Shown piece by piece: positions 41,115 through 51,128 of a DNA stretch of 64,000 nucleotides. A program made the position numbers and the translations under genes. The notes under the pieces are model-generated. The model searched no databases and was not told the origin of the DNA. It was given only the letters and a program-made list of their open reading frames with translations. The stretch is from NCBI RefSeq assembly GCF_002022275.1, contig NZ_MSDF01000059.1, positions 36,602 through 100,601 of the forward strand, in the 5' to 3' direction. Position 1 is the stretch's first letter; the number at the start of each line of letters is the position of its first letter. This DNA comes from Pseudomonas fluorescens (lineage in GTDB: Bacteria > Pseudomonadota > Gammaproteobacteria > Pseudomonadales > Pseudomonadaceae).

Positions 41115-42509
41115 TTAAACCTCAGACTGAGCGCCTTCAAACCACTTCAGCTTCTCACGCAACACCACCACTTCACCCACGATCACCAGTGTCGGCGCAT
41201 GCACTTCATGCTCCGCCACCATGCGCGGCAAGTCCGCCAGGGTGCCGGTGAACACGCGTTGGTTTGACGTGGTGCCCTGCTGGATCAACGCCGCCGGGGT
41301 ATCTGCGGCACGTCCATGCTTGATCAGCTGTTCGCAGATGATCGGCAAACCGATCAAACCCATGTAGAACACCAGGGTCTGCGAAGGCCCAACCAGGTCA
41401 TTCCAAGGCAGGTCCGAGGTCCCGTCCTTCAAGTGCCCGGTGATAAACCGCACGGATTGCGCATAGTCACGGTGGGTCAGCGGTATCCCGGCATACGCCG
41501 CGCAACCACTGGCCGCCGTAATGCCCGGCACCACCTGGAATGGAATACCGTGGGCTGCCAATTCCTCAATTTCTTCACCACCGCGCCCGAAGATAAACGG
41601 GTCACCGCCCTTGAGGCGCAGCACGCGCTTGCCTTGTTTGGCCAGGTCCACCAATTGCTGATTGATCTGGTCTTGCGGCACCGCATGATCGGCGCGGCGC
41701 TTGCCGACATACACACGCTCGGCGTCGCGACGGCATAGCTCAAGAATCGCAGGCGCCACCAAGCGGTCATACAGCACCACGTCGGCTTGCTGCATCAAGC
41801 GCAGGGCACGAAAGGTCAGCAGGTCCGGATCACCCGGGCCTGCGCCCACCAGGTAAACTTCACCTGGCGCATGCGGCGGCTTGCCGTTGACCTTTTCGAT
41901 CAACAGACGCTCGGCTTCATGACCCTGCCCGGCCAACTGGCGGTCAGCAATCGGGCCTTGAAACACCTCTTCCCAGAACGCGCGGCGTTGCTGCACATCC
42001 GGGTACAACCCTTTGACCTGGGCACGAAAACGCGCCGCCAACCCGGCCAATTGGCCGTAGGTGGACGGAATCCAGGTTTCCAGCTTGGCCCGAATCAAGC
42101 GTGCCAGCACCGGCGCATCGCCGCCGCTGGACACAGCAATCACCAAGGGTGAACGGTCGACAATTGCCGGGAAGATCACGCTGCACAAGGCGGGCGCGTC
42201 CACCACATTGACCGGCACGCAACGGCGCTTGGCATCACCAGAGACTTGCGCGTTCAGTGGCTCGTCGTCGGTGGCCGCGATGATCAGGGTGCAACCGTCG
42301 AGGTCGGCCTCCTGATAACCGCGCATCATCAATTCCCCGCCACTGCCCAGCACCAGTTCACGCAACTGGTCTTCAATCTGGGGAGCAACCACCCGCAGCA
42401 ACGCACCGGCGTCGGCCAGCAGCCGGGATTTGCGCAAGGCAATCTCCCCGCCACCGACGACCAACACACGACTGCCGCGCAGGTTATGAAACAGCGGCAG
42501 AAATTCCAT
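41115..42509 (-). CDS. cysG: Sirohaem synthase CysG
   Basis: The 464-residue trifunctional enzyme makes sirohaem from uroporphyrinogen III. The N-terminal half (about 1-210) is the precorrin-2 dehydrogenase/ferrochelatase with VLVVGGGEIALRKSRLL. The C-terminal half is the methyltransferase: EVYLVGAGPGDPDLLTFRALRLMQQADVVLYDRLV (about 216-250), LRLKGGDPFIFGRGGEE and VVPGITAASGCAAYAGIPLTHR. It starts on the base after the serS stop. Confidence 0.96.
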   Translation of the reverse strand: MEFLPLFHNLRGSRVLVVGGGEIALRKSRLLADAGALLRVVAPQIEDQLRELVLGSGGELMMRGYQEADLDGCTLIIAATDDEPLNAQVSGDAKRRCVPVNVVDAPALCSVIFPAIVDRSPLVIAVSSGGDAPVLARLIRAKLETWIPSTYGQLAGLAARFRAQVKGLYPDVQQRRAFWEEVFQGPIADRQLAGQGHEAERLLIEKVNGKPPHAPGEVYLVGAGPGDPDLLTFRALRLMQQADVVLYDRLVAPAILELCRRDAERVYVGKRRADHAVPQDQINQQLVDLAKQGKRVLRLKGGDPFIFGRGGEEIEELAAHGIPFQVVPGITAASGCAAYAGIPLTHRDYAQSVRFITGHLKDGTSDLPWNDLVGPSQTLVFYMGLIGLPIICEQLIKHGRAADTPAALIQQGTTSNQRVFTGTLADLPRMVAEHEVHAPTLVIVGEVVVLREKLKWFEGAQSEV

Positions 42510-43790
<1,281 letters not shown>

Positions 43791-43806
43791 GTCGGTCTCT
43801 CGTTTA

Positions 43807-44181
43807 TCAAAGTTTGGTCAAGGACAGGCCAGCCCAGGTGGCGAGCAGCCCGCCGAACACGCTGATGCCCAGGTAACCGAAAGCTACCAGGGCTTGCCCG
43901 CTTTCGAGCAGGCGCAGCGTGTCCAGTGAAAAGGATGAAAAGGTCGTCAGACCGCCTACAAAGCCGACAATCAAGCCGGCGCGAATTTCAATCGGCACTT
44001 CCGGGCGCAACAGGAACCAGCCGTACAGCAAGCCGATGATCAAACAGCCCACCAGGTTGACCGCCAGGGTCGCCGCATAAAAATGCTTCGGCCAATTGGC
44101 GCTGACCCACGTACCGGTGGCGAAACGCAATAATGTACCAGCGATGCCGGCTACGGACACGGCAAGAATCGTCTTGAGCAC
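43807..44181 (-). CDS. crcB: Fluoride efflux channel CrcB (Fluc)
   Basis: The 124-residue protein has four hydrophobic helices with the Fluc signature GGLTTFSSFSLDT near residue 75 and an N-terminal G-x-x-G-T-L-L-R-F. It forms a dual-topology dimer exporting fluoride. It overlaps rarA by one base and lies 16 bp before serS, so it is expressed with housekeeping genes; no fluoride riboswitch precedes it. Confidence 0.93.
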   Translation of the reverse strand: MLKTILAVSVAGIAGTLLRFATGTWVSANWPKHFYAATLAVNLVGCLIIGLLYGWFLLRPEVPIEIRAGLIVGFVGGLTTFSSFSLDTLRLLESGQALVAFGYLGISVFGGLLATWAGLSLTKL

Positions 44182-45503
44182 TACTTTCTCCGCTGTTTGG
44201 GACTGAGTCGATCGAGTTGCGCGAGATGGTTGAGCTTTTCACCGATCTTCAGCTCCAGGCCACGGGGCACTGGCTGGTAGAACGGCTGCGGCTCAAGGTC
44301 ATCGGGGAAGTAGTCTTCACCGGCGGCATAGGCGTCCGGTTCATCGTGGGCATAACGGTATTCGTCGCCGTAGCCCAACTGTTTCATCAGCTTGGTCGGC
44401 GCGTTGCGCAGGTGCAGCGGCACTTCCAGCGAACCGTGTTCGGCCGCCGCGCGCAGTGCGGATTTGAAGCCCATGTACACCGCGTTGCTTTTCGGCGCGC
44501 AGGCCAGATACGTAATGGCCTGGGCCACCGCCAGCTCGCCTTCCGGGCTGCCGAGGCGCTCCTGCACTTCCCAGGCGGCCAGGCACAAACTCAGGGCGCG
44601 CGGGTCGGCGTTGCCGATGTCTTCGCTGGCCATACGTACTACGCGGCGCGCGAGGTACAGCGGGTCGCAGCCGCCGTCGATCATGCGTGCAAACCAGTAC
44701 AGCGCGCCGTCGGGGTTGGAACCGCGCACGGATTTGTGCAGTGCAGAAATCTGGTCGTAAAAGGCTTCGCCGCCCTTGTCGAAGCGCCGGCGCGTGTCGC
44801 CGAGCAAGCTTTGCAGGAGGTCGACGCCAATCTCGCTGTTGTCTTCGGCCAGGTCGGAGGCGTTCTCCAGCAGATTCAGAAAGCGGCGCCCATCGCCATC
44901 GGCGGCGCTCATCAGAATCTTGAAGCCTTCGTCGCTCAGGCTCAGTTGGCGCTTGCCCAAGCCCTTGTCTTCGCTCAACGCGCGCTGCAACAGCTTGCGC
45001 ATCGCCGCTTCGTCCAGGCTCTTGAGCACATAGACCCGCGCCCGCGACAGCAAGGCGTTATTGAGTTCAAACGAAGGGTTTTCAGTGGTGGCGCCGATAA
45101 AAATCAGCGTGCCGTCTTCCACATAAGGCAAAAACGCATCCTGCTGCGACTTGTTGAAGCGGTGCACTTCGTCGACGAACAGGATGGTGCGCTTGCCGTA
45201 TTGCCCGGCCTGCTGCTTGGCCACCTCAACGGCTTGGCGAATCTCTTTGACACCGGCGAGTACGGCCGAGACGGTTTCGAAGTGCGCATCCGAGACTTTC
45301 GCCAGCAGCCGCGCCAGGGTGGTCTTGCCCACGCCCGGCGGCCCCCAGAAAATCATCGAGTGCAGCGCACCCTGCTCCAGGGCTTCGCGCAGAGGTTTGC
45401 CGCGAGCGAGCAGGTGTTCTTGCCCGACGTACTCGTCCAGGTTGGTCGAGCGCAAGCGCGCGGCCAAAGGTTGAGAGATCGGGTCAGTTCGAAACAGGTC
45501 CAT
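44181..45503 (-). CDS. rarA: Replication-associated recombination protein RarA (MgsA)
   Basis: The 440-residue AAA+ ATPase acts at stalled replication forks. Motifs: Walker A FWGPPGVGKTTLARLL (about residues 53-68), Walker B FVDEVHRFNKSQQDAFLP, sensor 1 IFIGATTENPSFELN, and the C-terminal tetramerisation region with DPLYLARRVVRMASEDIGNADP. Full length. 27 bp downstream of lolA. Confidence 0.95.
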   Translation of the reverse strand: MDLFRTDPISQPLAARLRSTNLDEYVGQEHLLARGKPLREALEQGALHSMIFWGPPGVGKTTLARLLAKVSDAHFETVSAVLAGVKEIRQAVEVAKQQAGQYGKRTILFVDEVHRFNKSQQDAFLPYVEDGTLIFIGATTENPSFELNNALLSRARVYVLKSLDEAAMRKLLQRALSEDKGLGKRQLSLSDEGFKILMSAADGDGRRFLNLLENASDLAEDNSEIGVDLLQSLLGDTRRRFDKGGEAFYDQISALHKSVRGSNPDGALYWFARMIDGGCDPLYLARRVVRMASEDIGNADPRALSLCLAAWEVQERLGSPEGELAVAQAITYLACAPKSNAVYMGFKSALRAAAEHGSLEVPLHLRNAPTKLMKQLGYGDEYRYAHDEPDAYAAGEDYFPDDLEPQPFYQPVPRGLELKIGEKLNHLAQLDRLSPKQRRK

Positions 45504-45530
45504 GGGCAGCGTTTGAAACCTCTGAGCGGG

Positions 45531-46154
45531 TTATTCCTGGATCACGTCGGCACCCTTGGGGATGACGAACTTGAACTTGGAGGCATCGACAACACCATTG
45601 GCCTTGACCCCGGAGAACAGGATATCGGTGCGCTGGCCGACGCTGTCGATCAGGCGCATGTTGTTGATCACACCGTTGCTGAATGACAGGTTCAGGCTGT
45701 CAAACAGCGTGTCCTTGGATTTGGGCTTGAGGGTGAACTCAATCACGTTGCTGGTTTGCTTGGCGGTGATGTCAAAGCTGTCGCTGATCTTCGACACATC
45801 GCCCGACAGCAGCAGCGCCGGGGTCTGGTTCAGGCGCGGGTCAAGCTTCTTGATGGTTGCCTGCTCCAGGTCCGGGTCCCACAGAGTGACTTTCTGGCCG
45901 TCGGAGACGATGGTCTGCTCGTTTGGCGCGTCGGTTTTCCAGTAGAACAAACCCGGGCGCTGTACGGCCATTTCACCGGCCGTTTGCTGCAACTGAGTGC
46001 CGCCGCCGTCCAGGGTGAGCTGGGAGAAGCGCGCCGTCAGGGTCTTGGATTTGTCCAGCAGGTTGGTCAGGCTGGCGACGGAGGCCGGGTCGGCGTGCGC
46101 CGAAACAGCGGTCAGGGCCAGTGCCGGCAACAACAGCATGCGGATAAGACGCAT
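45531..46154 (-). CDS. lolA: Outer-membrane lipoprotein carrier protein LolA
   Basis: The product has 207 residues with a signal peptide (MRLIRMLLLPALALTAVSAHA), then the LolA fold: LLDKSKTLTARFSQLTLD, GEMAVQRPGLFYWKTDAPNEQTIVSDGQKVTLWDPDLEQ (about 55-95) and DILFSGVKANGVVDASKFKFVIPKGADVI at the end. It carries lipoproteins across the periplasm. The start at 46154 is favoured by GAGGACTCCC immediately before it; an ATG four codons upstream is possible. Confidence 0.94.
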   Translation of the reverse strand: MRLIRMLLLPALALTAVSAHADPASVASLTNLLDKSKTLTARFSQLTLDGGGTQLQQTAGEMAVQRPGLFYWKTDAPNEQTIVSDGQKVTLWDPDLEQATIKKLDPRLNQTPALLLSGDVSKISDSFDITAKQTSNVIEFTLKPKSKDTLFDSLNLSFSNGVINNMRLIDSVGQRTDILFSGVKANGVVDASKFKFVIPKGADVIQE

Positions 46155-46208
46155 GGGAGTCCTCATTGAGTGGTCAAGGCACGCCGCGTGCTGCCACGCG
46201 GCGCGGGA

Positions 46209-48614
46209 TCAGTCGCGCATCTGCCCGGGGGCGATGACTTCACGCGAGCCGTTGGTGTTCATGGCGGTTACGACGCCCGCGTTTTCCATCGATTCAATCA
46301 TGCGGGCGGCGCGGTTGTAGCCGATCTTCAGCTTGCGTTGCACCGCAGAAATGGACGCACGACGACTTTCGAGCACGAAGGCCACGGCCTCGTCGTACAG
46401 CGCGTCGGTTTCAGCATCGTCGTCACCACCACTGCCGCCGTCGAAGCCGCTGCCGGCCTCTTCAACACCGGCGAGGATGTCGTCGTTGTATTCAGGCGCG
46501 CCGCGCAGTTTCCAGGCTTCCACCACACGGTGAACTTCGTCATCGGACACGAAAGCGCCGTGTACACGGATCGGAAGGCTGGTGCCGGGTGGCATGTAGA
46601 GCATGTCACCGTGGCCCAGCAATTGCTCGGCGCCGCCCTGGTCGATGATGGTCCGCGAGTCGATCTTGCTCGACACCTGGAACGCCATACGCGTCGGAAT
46701 GTTGGCCTTGATCAGACCGGTGATGACATCTACCGACGGACGCTGGGTCGCGAGAATCAAGTGAATACCGGCGGCACGCGCCTTTTGCGCGATACGGGCG
46801 ATCAGCTCTTCAACCTTCTTGCCGACGATCATCATCATGTCTGCAAATTCGTCGACCACCACCACGATGGTCGGCAGCTTGGTCAGCAGCGGCGCTTCGT
46901 CGTGAATGCTTTCGCGCTTGTACAACGGGTCGCTCAGCGGCGTGCCAGCGTCCTGGGCTTCCTTGACCTTGGCGTTGAAGCCGGACAGGTTTCGTACGCC
47001 CATCTTCGCCATCAATTTGTAGCGCCGCTCCATCTCGGCCACGCTCCAGCGCAGGGCGTTGGCGGCGTCTTTCATGTCTGTCACAACCGGGCACAACAGG
47101 TGCGGAATGCCTTCGTAGATCGACAATTCAAGCATCTTCGGGTCGATCATGATCAGCTTGGCGTCATCCGGGCCGGATTTGAACAGGATCGACAGGATCA
47201 TCGCGTTCACACCCACCGACTTACCGGAACCGGTGGTACCGGCGACCAGCAAGTGCGGCATTTTCGCCAGGTCGGTGATCACCGGCTTGCCGCCGATGTC
47301 GTGACCCAGGGCCAGGGTGACCGGCGATTTGAAGTTGTCGTATTCCGGGGTCGACAGCACTTCGGAAAAGCGCACGATCTGGCGGTCTTCGTTGGGAATC
47401 TCGATACCCACGGTGGTCTTGCCAGGAATGACTTCCACCACACGCACGCTGGTCACGGCCAGGGAACGCGCCAGGTCTTTTGCCAGGTTGGAAATGCGGC
47501 TGACCTTGACGCCGGCGGCTGGCTGGATTTCGTAACGGGTGATCACCGGGCCGGGGTGGATCGAATCCACCGTGACTTCAACACCAAACTCCTTGAGTTT
47601 GATTTCCAGCAGGTGGCCTACGGCCGCCAGGGATTCCGGGGAATAGTTGAGCTGTTTCTTTTCGGCCGGGTCGAGGATCGAGATTGGCGGCAAGGTGCCT
47701 TCGACGGCGCTGTCGACAAACAGCGGCGCCTGTTTCTCTTTCTGCACGCGGGCACTCGGCTCGGGGGCCTTGGTTGGTGCCGGGGCGATGACTGGCGGCA
47801 CCTGCTTCTCGCGGTCCGACATGTGCTTGCTCAGGGCCTGCTCGCGCTCGATCAAGCGTTCCTTGACCTTGGCCTGCTCGCGCCGGTCCGGCGTACTCGG
47901 GGCCACCACTTCGTTGACGCGGGTATCGACCTCGCGCAATTGCGCAACCATACGCTTACGGTCGACCCGGGCCGACCACCAGCGGTTGGCTGCGCCCTGA
48001 AACAATTCCAGCAGGTCGAGGGTGATCTTGCCGGTCACGTCCATCACCTTGAACCACGACAGGTCGGTGAACACCGTGAGGCCGAACAGGAACAGCGCAA
48101 TAAACATCAGCGTGCTGCCCTGGATATTCAGGGTTCTGCGCGCCAGGTCGCCGAGGCTTTCGCCCAGGGCGCCACCCGCGCCGGCAGGCAGGCCGGTGGG
48201 TGCGTGGAAATGGATATGTGCCAGGGCCGCGCCGGACAACACCAGGAACACCAGGCCGATCAGGCGCCAGGAGAACAGCCAGCCGCTCCACTGCCACGGC
48301 TCGTGACGCTGGCGGAAGATCTGCCAGGTCTTGATCGCCAGCAACAGCGGGAAGATGTAAGCGAAGTAACCCAGCACCATAAACAGGATGTCGGCGCTGT
48401 AGGAGCCGGCAGGCCCGCCGAAGTTCTGCACGTCTTCGATCTTGCTGTTGTGGCTCCAGCCCGGATCGTCCTTGCCATAGGTGAGCAAGGCCATCATCAG
48501 GAACAGGCACAGGGCGCCGATGGCGATCAGCGCGCCTTCCTTGAGTCGGTAATGCAGGTGCTGGCGCCAGGCCGGCACAACTGCTGCTTTAGGTGTTGCG
48601 GCGGATTTCTTCAA
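46209..48614 (-). CDS. ftsK: DNA translocase FtsK
   Basis: The 801-residue septal motor resolves chromosome dimers with XerCD and dif. It has four N-terminal membrane helices (to about residue 180), a rather short linker, then the motor: LLVAGTTGSGKSVGVNAMILSIL (Walker A), PTIVVVVDEFADMMM (Walker B), ATQRPSVDVITGLIKANIP, and the C-terminal gamma winged helix (SAVQRKLKIGYNRAARMIESMENAGVV). The start is an unusual TTG (48614) with AGGAAT upstream; the MKKS- beginning matches relatives. Confidence 0.95.
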   Translation of the reverse strand: MKKSAATPKAAVVPAWRQHLHYRLKEGALIAIGALCLFLMMALLTYGKDDPGWSHNSKIEDVQNFGGPAGSYSADILFMVLGYFAYIFPLLLAIKTWQIFRQRHEPWQWSGWLFSWRLIGLVFLVLSGAALAHIHFHAPTGLPAGAGGALGESLGDLARRTLNIQGSTLMFIALFLFGLTVFTDLSWFKVMDVTGKITLDLLELFQGAANRWWSARVDRKRMVAQLREVDTRVNEVVAPSTPDRREQAKVKERLIEREQALSKHMSDREKQVPPVIAPAPTKAPEPSARVQKEKQAPLFVDSAVEGTLPPISILDPAEKKQLNYSPESLAAVGHLLEIKLKEFGVEVTVDSIHPGPVITRYEIQPAAGVKVSRISNLAKDLARSLAVTSVRVVEVIPGKTTVGIEIPNEDRQIVRFSEVLSTPEYDNFKSPVTLALGHDIGGKPVITDLAKMPHLLVAGTTGSGKSVGVNAMILSILFKSGPDDAKLIMIDPKMLELSIYEGIPHLLCPVVTDMKDAANALRWSVAEMERRYKLMAKMGVRNLSGFNAKVKEAQDAGTPLSDPLYKRESIHDEAPLLTKLPTIVVVVDEFADMMMIVGKKVEELIARIAQKARAAGIHLILATQRPSVDVITGLIKANIPTRMAFQVSSKIDSRTIIDQGGAEQLLGHGDMLYMPPGTSLPIRVHGAFVSDDEVHRVVEAWKLRGAPEYNDDILAGVEEAGSGFDGGSGGDDDAETDALYDEAVAFVLESRRASISAVQRKLKIGYNRAARMIESMENAGVVTAMNTNGSREVIAPGQMRD

Positions 48615-49111
48615 AACGGGTCTATTCCTGCGCCTTTAGCGCGTCCATCTGTTGAATGACTGCAAATACTGCCCACTCCGGGCAGGTGAAAAATGAACGA
48701 GCGTCGTTGAAACTACTTTTAACACCGGGTGATGAATCGGTGAAATGGCGATAACGCCACAATGGCCGCATTGTACGGGTTTGCGTCGGCGATGCCACGT
48801 ACTTGCCCCTCACCCGGCAGCATAGACAATCAAGCTGTCACAGCCTGTTCAATTTGAGCATGCATTGTCTTTGCTGACAAAGGCTTATGAGCTGTTTTTA
48901 GCAATCAAGGCCAGCTTGGCAAATAGCCTGCACCCCGCGGACCCGATTACGACCACGCCTCAGGCACAGAGTTGCAGAAACACCCGTTCACGCTAATCCT
49001 CGCCGATACCCGATTCGGGCTGGCCCCAGAGCGCTGCGTCGACAATAATCCCCCCCACGGCGGCAGGTGAGAGTGCTGCCACTCCCCTCCCCTACCGTAA
49101 GCCTGGATGCC
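48615..49111. other. 497-bp intergenic region between ftsK and aat
   Basis: No credible gene is found on either strand; short frames here have no ribosome-binding sites or family-like sequence. In P. aeruginosa, as I remember it, a thioredoxin reductase gene (trxB1) lies at this point, but no FAD- or NADPH-binding or CATC-type coding remnant is visible. The region should hold the ftsK and aat promoters; I see no certain site. Confidence 0.6.
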
Positions 49112-49792
49112 ATGCTGACCTGGTTGCAACGCGACTCCCTGACATTTCCGCCGCTGGCCAAGGCCATGCGCGAACCCAATGGCCTGCTGGCCGCCGGCGG
49201 CGACCTGTCGGCCGAGCGGCTGATCCAGGCCTACCGCCATGGCTGCTTTCCGTGGTTTTCGGAGGGCCAGCCGATTCTGTGGTGGTCGCCCGACCCACGC
49301 ACAGTGATATTCCCCGACGAACTGCATGTGTCGCGCAGCCTTGGCAAATTATTGCGCCAGCAGCGTTACACCGTGACGTTCGACCAGGACTTCGCAGCCG
49401 TCATCCAGGCCTGCGCGGCGCCGCGCGCGTATGCCGATGGCACCTGGATCACCGAAAGCATCCAGAACGCCTACCTGGAGCTGCACCGGCGCGGCTATGC
49501 GCACTCGGTTGAGGTGTGGGACAACGACGAACTGGTGGGCGGCCTCTACGGCCTGGCAATGGGCCAATTGTTCTTTGGCGAATCCATGTTCAGCCGCGCC
49601 GACAACGCCTCCAAATTCGGCTTCGCTACCCTCACCCGGCAATTGCAGGCGTGGGGCTTTGTGCTGATTGACTGCCAGATGCCCAATGATCACTTGCATA
49701 GCCTCGGTGCCCGCGCCATACCACGGGATGACTTCGTGGGCTTTTTACACGACCATCTGGATCAACCCAGCTCTGGACCGTGGGTTTCCTAG
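49112..49792 (+). CDS. aat: Leucyl/phenylalanyl-tRNA-protein transferase Aat
   Basis: The 226-residue enzyme adds Leu or Phe to N-terminal Arg/Lys to make N-degrons. Signature text: GLLAAGGDLSAERLIQAYRHGCFPWFSEGQPILWWSPDPR (about residues 24-63), ADGTWIT, GELVGGLYG-type segment and FFGESMFSRADNASKFGF. With bpt, clpS and clpA nearby, the complete N-degron pathway is in this window. The start is the ATG at 49112 (MLTWLQRDSLTFPP). Confidence 0.95.
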   Translation: MLTWLQRDSLTFPPLAKAMREPNGLLAAGGDLSAERLIQAYRHGCFPWFSEGQPILWWSPDPRTVIFPDELHVSRSLGKLLRQQRYTVTFDQDFAAVIQACAAPRAYADGTWITESIQNAYLELHRRGYAHSVEVWDNDELVGGLYGLAMGQLFFGESMFSRADNASKFGFATLTRQLQAWGFVLIDCQMPNDHLHSLGARAIPRDDFVGFLHDHLDQPSSGPWVS

Positions 49793-49848
49793 GCGACTTC
49801 CCCGCACCTGGCTTACACTTATTTCAAAGCTTATCCCGAGGGTTGATC

Positions 49849-50556
49849 ATGACCGAGCTGGCGCGCTTGAAGTTCTATGCCACTCAAGCCCACTCTTGCA
49901 GCTATCTGCCCGACGAGCAGGCCACCACGTTGTTCCTGGACCCCAGCCAGCCCATGGACGTGCACGTGTACGCCGACCTTTCGGAAATGGGTTTTCGGCG
50001 CAGCGGTGATCACCTGTACCGCCCACACTGCCAAAACTGCAATGCCTGCGTTCCTGCGCGCATCCCTGTCGCGCAGTTTTTGCCGGACCGGAATCAGAAG
50101 CGCATTCTCAAGCGCAATGCCGACCTGACGGTGACTGCGACCAAACCGCACTTCAGCGAAGAATATTTCGACCTTTACCAACGCTACATCGAACAGCGCC
50201 ACGCCGACGGCGATATGTTCCCGCCCAGCCGCGACCAGTTTTCGACATTCCTGGTGCGTGACCTGCCGTTTTCACGCTTCTATGAATTTCGCCTCGACGG
50301 CCGCTTGGTCGCTGTCGCTGTGACCGATTTGCTGCCCAACGGCCTCTCGGCGGTCTACACCTTCTACGAGCCTGCCGAAGAACGCCGCAGCCTGGGGCGC
50401 TTTGCCATCCTGTGGCAAATTGGCGAAGCACTGCGTCTGGAACTGGAGGCGGTGTACCTCGGTTACTGGATCAAAAACTGCAAAAAGATGAACTACAAGA
50501 CCCAATATCGCCCCATAGAACTGCTGATTAATCAAAGATGGGTCACGCTTAACTAG
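49849..50556 (+). CDS. bpt: Aspartate/glutamate leucyltransferase Bpt
   Basis: The 235-residue protein transfers Leu to N-terminal Asp/Glu (family often labelled arginyltransferase). It carries the N-terminal Cys cluster ([20 protein letters not shown]), then [35 protein letters not shown] and [19 protein letters not shown]. The bacterial Bpt/Ate fold is complete. It lies 56 bp after aat, probably in the same transcript. Confidence 0.93.
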
Positions 50557-50656
50557 AACCCCTTGGCTTGAACACCCTTTTTCGGGCACAATGCACGCCG
50601 CTTTTGCCTGGCGCAGTTGCACCGGGCCATTCACTGGATACCGAGGGCTTTACTGC

Positions 50657-50875
50657 ATGTCGAAAGAAGACAGCTTCGAAATGGAAGGCACTGTCGTCGA
50701 CACCCTGCCCAACACCATGTTTCGTGTGGAGTTGGAAAATGGGCACGTCGTAACCGCGCATATCTCCGGCAAGATGCGCAAGAACTACATTCGTATTCTT
50801 ACCGGTGACAAAGTGCGCGTCGAGCTGACGCCCTATGACTTGAGCAAAGGGCGCATCACTTACCGCGCTCGCTAA
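50657..50875 (+). CDS. infA: Translation initiation factor IF-1
   Basis: The 72-residue OB-fold protein ([19 protein letters not shown]..., [31 protein letters not shown]) has the standard length and sequence of IF-1. A terminator follows at once. Confidence 0.97.
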
Positions 50876-50887
50876 GCAAGTCAATAC

Positions 50888-50915
50888 AAAACGCCCGGTT
50901 ATGCCGGGCGTTTTT
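50888..50915 (+). terminator. Rho-independent terminator of infA
   Basis: ACGCCCGG and CCGGGCGT arms around TTATG are followed by TTTTTG, 13 bp after the stop. Confidence 0.9.
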
Positions 50916-50949
50916 GTGTGCGTGGGATTTATCAGACACCAAATGACCC

Positions 50950-51040
50950 ATGTGGGAGCTGGCTTGCCTGCGATAGCGGTGTGTCAGCCAAATAGTTCTT
51001 CTCTGACCGACCGCCATCGCAGGCAAGCCAGCTCCCACAT
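50950..51040. repeat. REPIN-type palindrome between infA and clpA
   Basis: ATGTGGGAGCTGGCTTGCCT... is matched by its inverse ...AGGCAAGCCAGCTCCCACAT. Pairing continues a few bases inward (GCGGT/ACCGC) around a loop of about 35 nt. Confidence 0.85.
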
Positions 51041-51084
51041 TTAGTCTCTATTGTCTTGAGGGCCACACTCCAAAATATAGAGGC

Positions 51085-51117
51085 AGCAAAAAGGCGCCTT
51101 TCGGCGCCTTTGCTTTT
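51085..51117 (-). terminator. Terminator of clpA
   Basis: AAAGGCGCC and GGCGCCTTT pair around a 4-nt loop; on the minus strand the stem is followed by TTTTTGC. It lies 12 bp after the clpA stop. Confidence 0.85.
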
Positions 51118-51128
51118 TCAGCTATCGA

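Noticed and set aside
43807..44181. Possible fluoride riboswitch for crcB
   Set aside because: crcB overlaps rarA by one base, leaving no leader in which a riboswitch could form.
46183..46202. GCCGCGTG/CACGCGGC hairpin between ftsK and lolA as a terminator
   Set aside because: The stem is strong but no T-run follows on either strand, so intrinsic termination is doubtful.
46170..48659. 829-codon frame on the plus strand opposite ftsK
   Set aside because: Composition is that of antisense GC-rich DNA (His, Arg, Gln, Val runs) and the minus strand encodes a complete FtsK.
48622..48813. 63-codon minus-strand frame upstream of ftsK
   Set aside because: No ribosome-binding site, no hydrophobic or motif content, and it spans the region expected to hold the ftsK promoter.
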